Source: JBCCFK01 sp965262315 (lineage in GTDB: Bacteria > Actinomycetota > Acidimicrobiia > Acidimicrobiales > UBA8592). Taken from it: DNA of 11,336 nt. Of this stretch, positions 1-5,436 are shown piece after piece; the stretch's first letter is position 1, and every line of letters starts with the position of its first letter. The notes below the pieces were generated by a model, which saw only the letters and a program-made list of their open reading frames with translations, had not been told where the DNA came from and ran no database searches. The DNA is taken from the NCBI GenBank assembly GCA_965262315.1, contig CBDHFJ010000085.1:1-11336 (forward strand), read 5' to 3'. The position numbers and the translations under genes were made by a program.

Positions 1-480
1 TACCTCCATGAGCCAGGTGATGGCCTTCTCGGTCTGGCGGATGTCGACGCTCGTCTCGAGGTCGGCCAGCAGGTCGGCGATGGTGACGGCGCGCAGTTCT
101 GCCTTCCACGCGTCCTCCGCTCGCCGCATGGCCACGGCGATGCCGCAGGGGTTGACGTAGTTGCGGCGGCCGATGGCCGACGGACCCTGCTGCCGGATCT
201 CCGTGCACCGGAACGCCGGCGCCGTGCCCTCGATGGCCTGCACCACGTCGAGCAGTGAGATGTCGGCCGGGGGCCGTCCGATCCGGAACCCACCCTTGCG
301 GCCCGGCACCGACTCGACGATGCCGGACCTGGCCAGCTGTTGGAGCAGTTTGCCCAGGTAGGCGGGAGGGACGTCGTGGAACTCGGCCAGTCTGGCCCCC
401 GAGAGGGGTTGGTCGGGCGGCAGTGTGCCCAGCAGGGTCAGGCAGTGGATGCTCCACTCGACGCCGTCGCTCATCTTCAT
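1..480 (-). CDS. Rrf2-family transcriptional regulator, RsrR-like (3' end off window)
   Basis: This is an Rrf2-family winged-helix regulator; 160 codons are visible and the C-terminus lies beyond the left edge. The helix-turn-helix spans roughly residues 27-70, with a typical wing at VPGRKGGFRIGRP (59-70). Cysteines are at 13, 92 and 112. The classic three-cysteine cluster loop of IscR/NsrR is absent. Instead Glu8, Trp9, His12, Cys92 and Cys112 match the pattern known from Streptomyces RsrR, whose [2Fe-2S] cluster is held by Glu8/His12 of one subunit and Cys90/Cys110 of the other; the 20-residue Cys spacing is identical. A redox-sensing DNA-binding role is therefore inferred. ATG at 480 and ATG at 474 are both possible starts. 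The 480 start fits a leaderless promoter and places Glu8/His12 at RsrR numbering. It is divergent from rpiB and probably autoregulated through the dyad at 485-514. Confidence 0.88.
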   Translation of the reverse strand, partial: MKMSDGVEWSIHCLTLLGTLPPDQPLSGARLAEFHDVPPAYLGKLLQQLARSGIVESVPGRKGGFRIGRPPADISLLDVVQAIEGTAPAFRCTEIRQQGPSAIGRRNYVNPCGIAVAMRRAEDAWKAELRAVTIADLLADLETSVDIRQTEKAITWLMEV

Positions 481-484
481 ACCC

Positions 485-514
485 GGACAATAGATATCCG
501 GATATAGAATGTCC
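485..514. promoter_or_regulatory. 30-bp dyad, candidate operator between the Rrf2-family gene and rpiB
   Basis: An inverted repeat is centred at 499.5. It has a perfect 12-bp core, ATATCCGGATAT (494-505), and outer arms GGACA (485-489) and TGTCC (510-514); 12 of 15 base pairs match. It fills the spacer and overlaps both promoter boxes of the leftward regulator, and it lies upstream of rightward rpiB. A dimeric Rrf2-family protein bound here would block its own promoter and could also affect rpiB. The identity of the bound protein is inferred from adjacency. Confidence 0.6.
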
Positions 515-515
515 A
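487..515 (-). promoter_or_regulatory. Leaderless-type promoter of the Rrf2-family gene
   Basis: Read on the minus strand, TGGACA (515-510) and TATTGT (492-487) are separated by exactly 17 bp. The -10-like element ends six bases before the ATG at 480, so transcription would begin at the A of the start codon. No Shine-Dalgarno sequence precedes that ATG. Leaderless mRNAs are common in actinobacteria. The promoter call is an inference from spacing and motif only. Confidence 0.55.
505..510 (+). promoter_or_regulatory. Possible -10 box for rpiB
   Basis: TAGAAT fits the TAnnnT pattern and lies on the right side of the operator dyad. A CGGACA at 484-489 would be a poor -35 box with a short 15-bp spacer. 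Transcription would start near 517, giving a leader of about 55 bases to the preferred rpiB start at 572, or an almost leaderless start at the in-frame ATG at 521. The evidence is weak. Confidence 0.28.
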
Positions 516-571
516 GGTAAATGTCGGAATCGTCGACCGCGCCGGGAAGGGACTCCTGTAGGTTTCGGGCC

Positions 572-1015
572 ATGGCACGCATCGCGACCGGCTGCGACCA
601 CGCCGGCTTCAACCTCAAGACCCAACTCGTCGAGCACCTCCAGGCCAGCGGGCACGACGTCATCGACTGCGGAACCGACTCGACCGAGCGGGTCGACTAC
701 CCGGACTTCGGTGCCGCTGTCGGTCGGGCCGTCGCCGGGGGAGAGGCCGACCTCGGCCTCTGCGTGTGCGGCAGCGGCATCGGCATCGCCATCGCCGCCA
801 ACAAGATCCCCGGCGTGCGCGCCGCCACCGTGCACGACGTCACCTCGGCGCACCTGACCCGCGAGCACAACGACGCCAACGTCATCTGCATGGGCGAGCG
901 CCTGATCGGCCCCGAGGTGGCCAAGGAAGCCCTCGACGCGTTCCTCGCCGCCGAGTTCGAGGGTGGCCGCCACGCGGGCCGGGTCGCCAAGATCGACGCC
1001 CTGCTGCCCGACTGA
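572..1015 (+). CDS. rpiB: Ribose-5-phosphate isomerase B
   Basis: This cytoplasmic enzyme interconverts ribose 5-phosphate and ribulose 5-phosphate in the non-oxidative pentose phosphate pathway. The 147-residue length is normal for the RpiB/LacA/LacB family. Visible motifs are GCDHAGFNLK (7-16), the active-site loop CGSGIGIAIAANK (66-78) and REHNDANVICMGERLIG (97-113). Cys66 and His99 match the catalytic Cys66 and His99 of the E. coli enzyme. It is thus the cysteine type, not the mycobacterial type in which a glutamate two residues into the loop acts as base. The start at 572 was chosen because the family begins with the beta-strand just before GxDHAG; an in-frame ATG at 521 would add 17 residues unlike the family. 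The ribosome-binding site is weak (AGG at 560-562). It may be controlled by the neighbouring Rrf2-type regulator. Confidence 0.95.
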   Translation: MARIATGCDHAGFNLKTQLVEHLQASGHDVIDCGTDSTERVDYPDFGAAVGRAVAGGEADLGLCVCGSGIGIAIAANKIPGVRAATVHDVTSAHLTREHNDANVICMGERLIGPEVAKEALDAFLAAEFEGGRHAGRVAKIDALLPD

Positions 1016-1021
1016 TTGACC

Positions 1022-1366
1022 ATGCCCGTCGGACGGCTCGTCCTCCTTCTGCTCGGCCTGGTGGTGGCCGGTGCCGGCTTCCTCGCGTCGGTGCTGCCCC
1101 GCGAGGTGCACCTCGACGACGCTGCCGGCCGGCGGCTGGCGTCGGTGTCGTGCGACCCGCCGGCGATCGACGCCTTCCGCGAGGCCGCCGAGGTGCCCGG
1201 GGGCTGGTTCGCCTACGCCCCCAACACCAGCGTGGTCTTCAACGAGAGCGGGATCTGCGTGTCGGGGTCTCGCCGACGCCTGTCTGCCGGGGCTGCGGCG
1301 TTGGCCGTCGGCTTGGTGATCGTCGCCCGCCTTCGACCGGTCGAGTCTGCGGTGTCCGACCGCTGA
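1022..1366 (+). CDS. Small two-helix membrane protein of unknown function
   Basis: This 114-residue protein belongs to no family I recognise. It has an N-terminal hydrophobic helix (about 4-24) and a second one near the C-terminus (about 88-103). Between them is a loop of about 60 residues, probably outside the membrane, containing Cys44 (SVSCDPP) and Cys79 (SGICVSG), the only cysteines, which could form a disulfide. A basic RRR follows at 84-86. It starts 6 bp after the rpiB stop codon with no evident Shine-Dalgarno sequence, so it is probably co-transcribed and translationally coupled with rpiB. A TTG at 1016 would add two residues. Its C-terminal codons lie within a hairpin that may be a terminator. 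The coding call rests on GC-rich codon structure, coupling and a coherent two-helix topology. Confidence 0.72.
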   Translation: MPVGRLVLLLLGLVVAGAGFLASVLPREVHLDDAAGRRLASVSCDPPAIDAFREAAEVPGGWFAYAPNTSVVFNESGICVSGSRRRLSAGAAALAVGLVIVARLRPVESAVSDR

Positions 1367-1377
1367 TGCGCTCGGAC
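1354..1377. terminator. Candidate bidirectional terminator between convergent genes
   Basis: GTCCGA (1354-1359) pairs with TCGGAC (1372-1377), and CGC (1361-1363) pairs with GCG (1368-1370), around a TGAT loop that contains the stop codon of the membrane-protein gene. A longer alternative pairs GGTGTCC (1351-1357) with GGACACC (1383-1389). There is no T tract on either strand, so this is a GC-rich hairpin at a convergent junction, not a textbook intrinsic terminator. Confidence 0.38.
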
Positions 1378-1417
1378 ATCGGGGACACCGGCCGACGCCA
1401 GAGGGCAGGTGCGGCGA

Positions 1418-2614
1418 TCAGTCCCAGGCGACCGGCAGGCGCTCCGGCTTGCGGAAGACGAGGCCCGTCGGCGGGGTGGCGTCGGGCAGAAGCCGTGGGT
1501 TCGGGAACCGTTCGAGCGCTGCGCTCAGGGCCGCTGCGGCCTCGATCCGCGACAGGTGCGCCCCGATGCACGCGTGCGGTCCCAGCGCGAAGCCGACCTG
1601 CAGGCCGCTGTTCGGCCGAGTGAGGTCGAACACGTCGGGACGATCGAACACCGCCGGGTCGCGGTTGGCCGCGGCCAGAGAGATCCGGACGAGGTCACCC
1701 TCGGCGATCGGGGCGCCGAAGAACTCGACGTCCCGGGTGGCGTAGCGGTCGATCACGGTCGCCGCCGGCTCGAGACGCAGCGACTCCTCGACCGCGATCT
1801 CGATCGTCTCGCTGCGTTCGCTGAGCAGGGCGGCGGCTCCATCGGTGCTGAGCACGTGGTGGAGGAGGTTGGCCACCATCCCCTCCACGGTCTCGATGGC
1901 ACCGAACAGCACGATGGCTGCGTTCTGCGCGATCTCGTCGGTGCTCAACTGCTGGTCCACCAGCCGGCCGAGCATCGATTCGGGGTCATCCATCAGGGTG
2001 CGGGCGACGGCACTGCGAAGCTCCCCCATCGCGCTCGGCCCGTCGGCGTCCAGTGCCTCGCCGGCCGTCAGCGCCGAGACCGAAGCCACGATGGACCGGT
2101 ACCACGACAGCATCCGGTCGGGCGAGGTCCCGCGAATGCCGAGTGACCGATGGATCACGGAGGTGGCGAGTGGCGCCGCCAGCTCCAACCGCAGATCGGC
2201 CCGTCCCGCCGGTGCGAGCTCGTCGCAGAGCCGGCGGGCCTCAGCCGTGGAGAAGTCGCGCAGCGGGCCCAGCGTCCGGGCTGCGTAGGCGCTGCGGAAC
2301 GGGGTGCGATGGCGGCCGTGCTCGTCGCCGTCGAGGGAGAGCATCGACGGGCCCACGACCTGACCGGTGGTGAAACGAGGGTCGTCGACGGTGAAGGTCG
2401 CGGCGTCTCGCATCGCCTCGACCGCCGCGTCCCGTGCCAGCACGAGCCACCCGTCGATCGCGTCCACTCGGACCACCGCACCCAAGCCGCGGAGACGGTG
2501 CTGCGCCTCGTGCGCGCCGGCGCCGGCGAGGTCCTCGATGGTGGGCGCGCCCGCTCGAGAGTGGGCGGGTCCTGTGCCTCCGGCGTGCGACGTCGGCCCA
2601 GTTCCGGGCGTCAT
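1418..2614 (-). CDS. Cytochrome P450
   Basis: This 398-residue soluble bacterial class P450 is a heme monooxygenase that would take electrons from a ferredoxin encoded elsewhere. Landmarks in order are the C-helix HGRHR (99-103), the I-helix oxygen-activation segment GAIETV (238-243) with the acid-alcohol pair Glu241/Thr242, the K-helix ExxR (Glu277-Arg280), and the heme loop FALGPHACIG (342-351) with Cys349 as thiolate ligand. Residues 1-25 are a Gly/Pro/Ser/His-rich, probably disordered leader. A good Shine-Dalgarno sequence, GAGGTGAG (2621-2628), lies six bases before the ATG, supporting this start. The substrate cannot be deduced, and no ferredoxin, reductase or biosynthetic cluster is nearby. 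It lies 93 bp downstream of glyA on the same strand, behind a hairpin. It looks like an isolated accessory gene between housekeeping genes. Confidence 0.95.
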   Translation of the reverse strand: MTPGTGPTSHAGGTGPAHSRAGAPTIEDLAGAGAHEAQHRLRGLGAVVRVDAIDGWLVLARDAAVEAMRDAATFTVDDPRFTTGQVVGPSMLSLDGDEHGRHRTPFRSAYAARTLGPLRDFSTAEARRLCDELAPAGRADLRLELAAPLATSVIHRSLGIRGTSPDRMLSWYRSIVASVSALTAGEALDADGPSAMGELRSAVARTLMDDPESMLGRLVDQQLSTDEIAQNAAIVLFGAIETVEGMVANLLHHVLSTDGAAALLSERSETIEIAVEESLRLEPAATVIDRYATRDVEFFGAPIAEGDLVRISLAAANRDPAVFDRPDVFDLTRPNSGLQVGFALGPHACIGAHLSRIEAAAALSAALERFPNPRLLPDATPPTGLVFRKPERLPVAWD

Positions 2615-2685
2615 GGTCGGCTCACCTCGGGATCGGCGCGGTTCCGTGCCTCCGGCGGGCGCCGCCTGGCCGACTTCGCGGCGTC

Positions 2686-2707
2686 GCTCGGCACGGCGCC
2701 GCCGAGC
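2686..2707 (-). terminator. Hairpin directly after the glyA stop codon, candidate terminator
   Basis: GCTCGGC (2686-2692) and GCCGAGC (2701-2707) form a perfect 7-bp GC-rich stem with an 8-base loop. It begins immediately after the glyA TGA (2708-2710). No U tract follows on the minus strand, so termination would be partial or factor-dependent. It may separate glyA from the P450 gene, or only attenuate read-through. Confidence 0.42.
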
Positions 2708-4177
2708 TCAGAGGGCGCCCAGGGTGGGGTAGAGGGGGTTGGCGGCGAGCAGCTCGGCTGCCCGAGCCCGGTGTGAGTCCCGCACATCGTCCGACAAGGT
2801 GTAGTTCGCTTTCGACGCGGCACCCGACTTGGTCGTGGTGGGCTCGACCTGGCTGAGCACGCCGCAGATGATGTCCGCGACCTCGTCCATGTCGGCGGGG
2901 TCCATGCCGACCGTGGTCAGCGCCGGTGTGCCGAGCCGGATGCCGGAGGTGTACCAGGCGCCGTTGGTGTCGTTGGGGATCGAGTTGCGGTTGACGATCA
3001 CGCCGGCATCCTCGAGCGCCGATTCGGCCTGGCGGCCGGTCAGGCCGAACGGCTGCACGTCGACGAGGACGAGGTGGTTCTCCGTCCCCCCGGTCACGAT
3101 CCGCCCGCCGCGCTTGCCGATGCCCTCGGCCAGCGCGACCGCGTTGTCCGCGACCTGCTGGGCGTAGGTCTTGAATTCGGGCTGCTGCGCTTCCTTGAAC
3201 GCCACCGCCTTCGCCGCCATGACGTTGGACAGCGGACCGCCGAGCACCATCGGGCAGCCCTTGTCGATGAACTCCACCATGTCGGGCTCATTGGACAACA
3301 CGATGCCGCCGCGCGGACCCCGCAGCGACTTGTGGGTGGTGGACGTGACGATGTGGGCGTTGGCCACCGGATCGAAGTCGCCGGTGAAGAGGCCACCGGC
3401 GACGAGCCCGGCGAAGTGCGCCATGTCCACCATGAGGGTGGCGCCGACCTCATCCGCGATCTCGCGCATGGTGGCCATGTTCACCTTGCGGGGATAGGCG
3501 GAGTACCCGGCGACGATGACGAGCGGCTTGAACTCCCGTGCCAGCGATGCCACCGAGTCGTAGTCGAGCATCTCGGTCTCGGGATCGACGCTGTAGGAGC
3601 GCTGGTCGAACAGCTTGCCGGAGATGTTGGGGCGGAAGCCGTGGGTGAGGTGGCCACCGGCGTCGAGCGCCATACCGATCATCCGCTGGTTGCCGAACTT
3701 CTGGCGCAGCTCCTCCCAGTCGCCGTCGGAGAGGTCGTTGACGTGCTTGGCGTCGTGATCGGCGAGGAAGGGTGCCTCGATGCGGTGCGCCAGGATCGAC
3801 CAGAACGCGACGAGGTTGGCGTCGATGCCCGAGTGCGGCTGCACGTAGGCGTAGGAGGCGCCGAAGAGTGCCTTGGCGTGATCGGCGGCGAGGGTCTCCA
3901 CCTTGTCGACGAACTCGCAGCCGGCGTAGAAGCGGTGGCCCGGGGTGCCCTCGGCGTACTTGTCGCTGAACCAGTTGCCCATCGCGAGCAACACGGCCGG
4001 GCTGGCGTAGTTCTCCGAGGCGATCAGCTTGAGCTGGCTGCGCTGGTTGCCGAGCTCGCCACGGATGTGGTCGGCGATGCTCGGTTCGACGGCGCCGATC
4101 ACGTCGAGGGCGGCCTGGTAGGCCTGGGCCTCTCGGCTGACGGCAGGATCGGTCGCGGGGGAGTCCTGAAGGGTCAT
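2708..4177 (-). CDS. glyA: Serine hydroxymethyltransferase (long form)
   Basis: This PLP enzyme converts serine plus tetrahydrofolate to glycine plus 5,10-methylene-tetrahydrofolate, the main entry of one-carbon units. The PLP lysine is Lys283 in STTHKSLRGPRGG (279-291). Other expected residues are Tyr74/Glu76 in KYAEGTPG, Asp251 and His254 in VDMAHFAG, and the carboxylate-binding Arg414 in SGIRLGTPA. At 489 residues it is about 70 longer than the E. coli enzyme. The extra sequence lies around residues 138-180 (KHVNDL through GGHLTHG) and in a C-terminal tail (about 447-489). By memory the internal insert resembles the long SHMTs of chlamydiae. A GGAG Shine-Dalgarno sequence lies at 4187-4184. 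A ZTP riboswitch occupies the leader. It is divergent from the ATP synthase operon, near which glyA often sits in actinobacteria. Confidence 0.97.
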   Translation of the reverse strand: MTLQDSPATDPAVSREAQAYQAALDVIGAVEPSIADHIRGELGNQRSQLKLIASENYASPAVLLAMGNWFSDKYAEGTPGHRFYAGCEFVDKVETLAADHAKALFGASYAYVQPHSGIDANLVAFWSILAHRIEAPFLADHDAKHVNDLSDGDWEELRQKFGNQRMIGMALDAGGHLTHGFRPNISGKLFDQRSYSVDPETEMLDYDSVASLAREFKPLVIVAGYSAYPRKVNMATMREIADEVGATLMVDMAHFAGLVAGGLFTGDFDPVANAHIVTSTTHKSLRGPRGGIVLSNEPDMVEFIDKGCPMVLGGPLSNVMAAKAVAFKEAQQPEFKTYAQQVADNAVALAEGIGKRGGRIVTGGTENHLVLVDVQPFGLTGRQAESALEDAGVIVNRNSIPNDTNGAWYTSGIRLGTPALTTVGMDPADMDEVADIICGVLSQVEPTTTKSGAASKANYTLSDDVRDSHRARAAELLAANPLYPTLGAL

Positions 4178-4210
4178 GGTCTGCTCCGGGGTGATACTGG
4201 ACGGTTTCGA

Positions 4211-4289
4211 GGTGCCCAGGCGCTCGGCAGGTTCAGGAGGCCGCTCCCCGGTGGTGCCCCACCTCGATCGCGCCAGTCACGGCCTGCTG
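4211..4289 (-). promoter_or_regulatory. ZTP (pfl) riboswitch in the glyA leader
   Basis: Read on the minus strand, the leader contains the conserved blocks of the ZTP/pfl aptamer in the right order. They are GGCCGTGACTGGCG (ending at 4271), a GTGG/CCAC hairpin, the ligand-site block ACCACCGGGGAGCG, and the 3' block GAGCGCCTGGGCA (ending at 4213). P1 pairs AGGCCG with CGGCCT, and GGCGC can pair with GCGCC to make the pseudoknot. ZTP riboswitches are known to sense the purine intermediate ZMP/ZTP, which builds up when 10-formyl-THF is short, and commonly precede one-carbon genes including glyA. No U-rich terminator follows. Instead the aptamer CCGGGG (4251-4246) is complementary to CCCCGG (4191-4186), which overlaps the glyA Shine-Dalgarno, so translational control with ligand switching glyA on is inferred. 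Confidence 0.93.
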
Positions 4290-4291
4290 GA

Positions 4292-4297
4292 AGGCTA
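4292..4297 (-). promoter_or_regulatory. Possible -10 box of glyA
   Basis: TAGCCT on the minus strand fits TAnnnT. It would place the transcription start at the 5' edge of the riboswitch, as expected for a compact regulatory leader. No convincing -35 box is visible upstream (TCCTGT at about 4321-4316 is poor), so the call is weak. Confidence 0.3.
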
Positions 4298-4327
4298 GTG
4301 CGTCACCGGTGGGCCACAGGACAGCGT

Positions 4328-4381
4328 TCCGGGGATTTGTGAAGGGTTTCGGGGCCCCGAAACCCTTCACGAATCCCCGGA
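4328..4381. repeat. Near-perfect 54-bp palindrome in the glyA/atpZ divergent region
   Basis: Two 27-base arms meet at GGGGCCCC (4351-4358) with no loop. The only mismatch is 4338/4371 (T opposite G, a wobble pair in plus-strand RNA), and the inner 32 bp (4339-4370) are perfectly symmetric. No T tract follows on either side. It lies between the upstream regions of two divergent genes, where an ordinary terminator is not expected. Possibilities are a multi-site operator, a repetitive extragenic palindrome, or an insulator between the two promoters. No second copy occurs in this window. Confidence 0.85.
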
Positions 4382-4440
4382 CGTGTGACTGCGGACCGAC
4401 GTACCGGACACGGAGGCGTCGCTTGCTGCTAGCGTCCGCG

Positions 4441-4475
4441 TCGGTTCGGTGGCGGGGGCGCGGCCACCCAACCGA
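4441..4475. repeat. Inverted repeat upstream of the atp promoter
   Basis: TCGGTTCGGTGGC (4441-4453) pairs with GCCACCCAACCGA (4463-4475), 12 of 13 bp, around a 9-base G/C-rich loop. It lies in the non-coding stretch between the 54-bp palindrome and the atp promoter. No gene or T tract is associated with it, and its function is unknown. Confidence 0.6.
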
Positions 4476-4477
4476 GG

Positions 4478-4500
4478 GCGACGACCTCCGAGGTCATCGC
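4478..4500. repeat. Second inverted repeat next to the A-tract of the atp promoter
   Basis: GCGACGACCTC (4478-4488) pairs with GAGGTCATCGC (4490-4500) about a single central base, 10 of 11 bp. The symmetric core GACCTC/GAGGTC looks more like a protein-binding dyad than an RNA hairpin, because there is no room for a loop without opening the centre. It lies about 30 bp upstream of the proposed -35 box, a plausible place for an activator or repressor. Confidence 0.5.
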
Positions 4501-4504
4501 CGGG

Positions 4505-4557
4505 GATAAAAAATCGCGAAAGTTTGACTTTGAGAACGCAGTCACAAGGGGTAGGGT
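4505..4557 (+). promoter_or_regulatory. Promoter of the ATP synthase operon
   Basis: TTGAGA (4530-4535) and TAGGGT (4552-4557) are separated by 16 bp (or TTTGAG with 17 bp). Upstream is an AT-rich stretch that contains A-runs (about 4505-4527), unusual for this GC-rich DNA and resembling an UP element. An alternative -35, TTGACT at 4524-4529, is too far from the -10 (22 bp). Transcription would start near 4564, giving a leader of about 40 bases. Confidence 0.5.
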
Positions 4558-4603
4558 CTTCTGGCCCGCGTGAGCAGATTGCGTGCGGCACAGAGGTGGC
4601 CCC

Positions 4604-4846
4604 GTGGACAGTTCGCAACGAAGCGACATCACAAACTCGGTGCACCGATCATCAGGTTCGTTCGAGTTGGTGATCGGTGCGGTGATCTTCAGCCTCATCG
4701 GCCTCCTCGTCGACCGGTCGACGGGGACCACGCCCCTGTTCATGGTCCTCTTCGCCTTCACCGGCTTCATCGGCGCAGCGCTGAGCATCTACTACCGCTA
4801 CAAGCACGCCATGGCGGAGCACGCTCGGTCGAGTGAGGTGTCGTGA
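4604..4846 (+). CDS. atpZ: AtpZ-like ATP synthase accessory membrane protein
   Basis: This 80-residue protein has two transmembrane helices (about 21-36 and 43-64) joined by a short loop, in the pattern GLLVDRSTGTTP...FTGFIGAALSIYYRYK, which matches the AtpZ (ATPase gene 1) family. AtpZ proteins are known to be encoded at the front of atp operons. Together with AtpI they have been linked to assembly of the c-ring and to Mg/Ca supply. The GTG at 4604 was chosen because AGAGG (4592-4596) lies seven bases upstream; an upstream in-frame GTG at 4583 would add seven residues without a better ribosome-binding site. The stop codon overlaps the atpI start (GTGA, 4843-4846), indicating translational coupling. 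Confidence 0.85.
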   Translation: MDSSQRSDITNSVHRSSGSFELVIGAVIFSLIGLLVDRSTGTTPLFMVLFAFTGFIGAALSIYYRYKHAMAEHARSSEVS

Positions 4847-5436
4847 CCGCCGCGGACCCGCACCTCACCCGCTTCGAAGGACCGTCACCGGTCGCGCAGA
4901 TCGCTCGCGACCTGGTTCGGCGAGGCCTGTGGGCAGCGCCGGTCTTGCTGGGTGTCGGTGCCGCCATCTGGGGCATGAACGGTCTCTACTCGGTGGCCTA
5001 CGGCATGGCCCTGGTGCTGGCCAACTTCGCCATCGCAGCGGGGATCATCGCCGCCACCTCTCGGATCTCGCTCGCCCTGCTCATGGCCGGCGTGCTCTTC
5101 GGCTTCCTCATTCGCCTCGGCGTCATCTTCGTCGCCGTGTACCTGGTGCGGGACGTGAGCTGGATCGAGTTGCTCGCGCTCGGCCTCACCTTGATCGTCA
5201 CGCACCTGGGGCTGCTGTTCTGGGAACTGCGCTACGTGTCGCTGTCCATGGCCTACCCCGGGCTGAAGCCCGGCGTCGGCGGCCAGACCACGGAGTCCAG
5301 CGCGTTCAGGCCCGTCGTCTCCGAGCCCACCGTGACCGACGACGCCGACACCGACGCCAGTGACGGTGTCCCCAGCGAGACGAACGACACGAACGACACG
5401 AACGACACGAACAAGAAGGAGCACTCACAGCCGTGA
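4843..5436 (+). CDS. atpI: ATP synthase protein I (AtpI)
   Basis: This 197-residue membrane protein has four predicted transmembrane helices (about 29-43, 48-70, 76-101 and 107-127). They are followed by a hydrophilic, acidic tail (about 140-197) ending in a TND repeat and KKEHSQP. Position before atpB, helix number and size fit the ATP synthase I family, which assists assembly of the c-ring; sequence similarity in this family is low, so the call leans on context. The tail is longer than in typical AtpI proteins (about 125-150 residues). GTG at 4843 overlaps the atpZ stop and follows GAGG at 4835-4838. The stop codon overlaps the atpB GTG start (5433-5436). The tail may be a disordered cytoplasmic arm. 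Confidence 0.85.
   Translation: MTAADPHLTRFEGPSPVAQIARDLVRRGLWAAPVLLGVGAAIWGMNGLYSVAYGMALVLANFAIAAGIIAATSRISLALLMAGVLFGFLIRLGVIFVAVYLVRDVSWIELLALGLTLIVTHLGLLFWELRYVSLSMAYPGLKPGVGGQTTESSAFRPVVSEPTVTDDADTDASDGVPSETNDTNDTNDTNKKEHSQP
5380..5412 (+). repeat. 9-bp tandem repeat in the atpI tail
   Basis: The unit ACGAACGAC occurs three times in a row, followed by a partial fourth unit (ACGAAC), and encodes Thr-Asn-Asp repeats. Because the unit is a multiple of three, slippage would change tail length without breaking the frame. It ends just before the atpB Shine-Dalgarno sequence (AGAAGGAG, 5414-5421). Confidence 0.85.

Noticed and set aside
766..1623. 285-codon plus-strand frame across rpiB, the membrane protein and the P450 end
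   Set aside because: It is an Arg/Pro/Gly-rich frame overlapping three better-supported genes in other frames.
2574..2657. 12-base direct repeat GTGCCTCCGGCG in the P450 5' region
   Set aside because: Two isolated copies 72 bp apart in GC-rich DNA, one coding and one not; no flanking similarity or mobile-element features.
3074..4342. 422-codon plus-strand frame opposite glyA
   Set aside because: It is antisense to a clear SHMT with all catalytic motifs and runs through the ZTP riboswitch; its composition is that of a shadow frame.
4178..4603. Possible small protein genes in the glyA/atpZ intergenic region
   Set aside because: The reading frames here are short, lack ribosome-binding sites and cross the riboswitch, palindrome and hairpins; the region reads as regulatory DNA.
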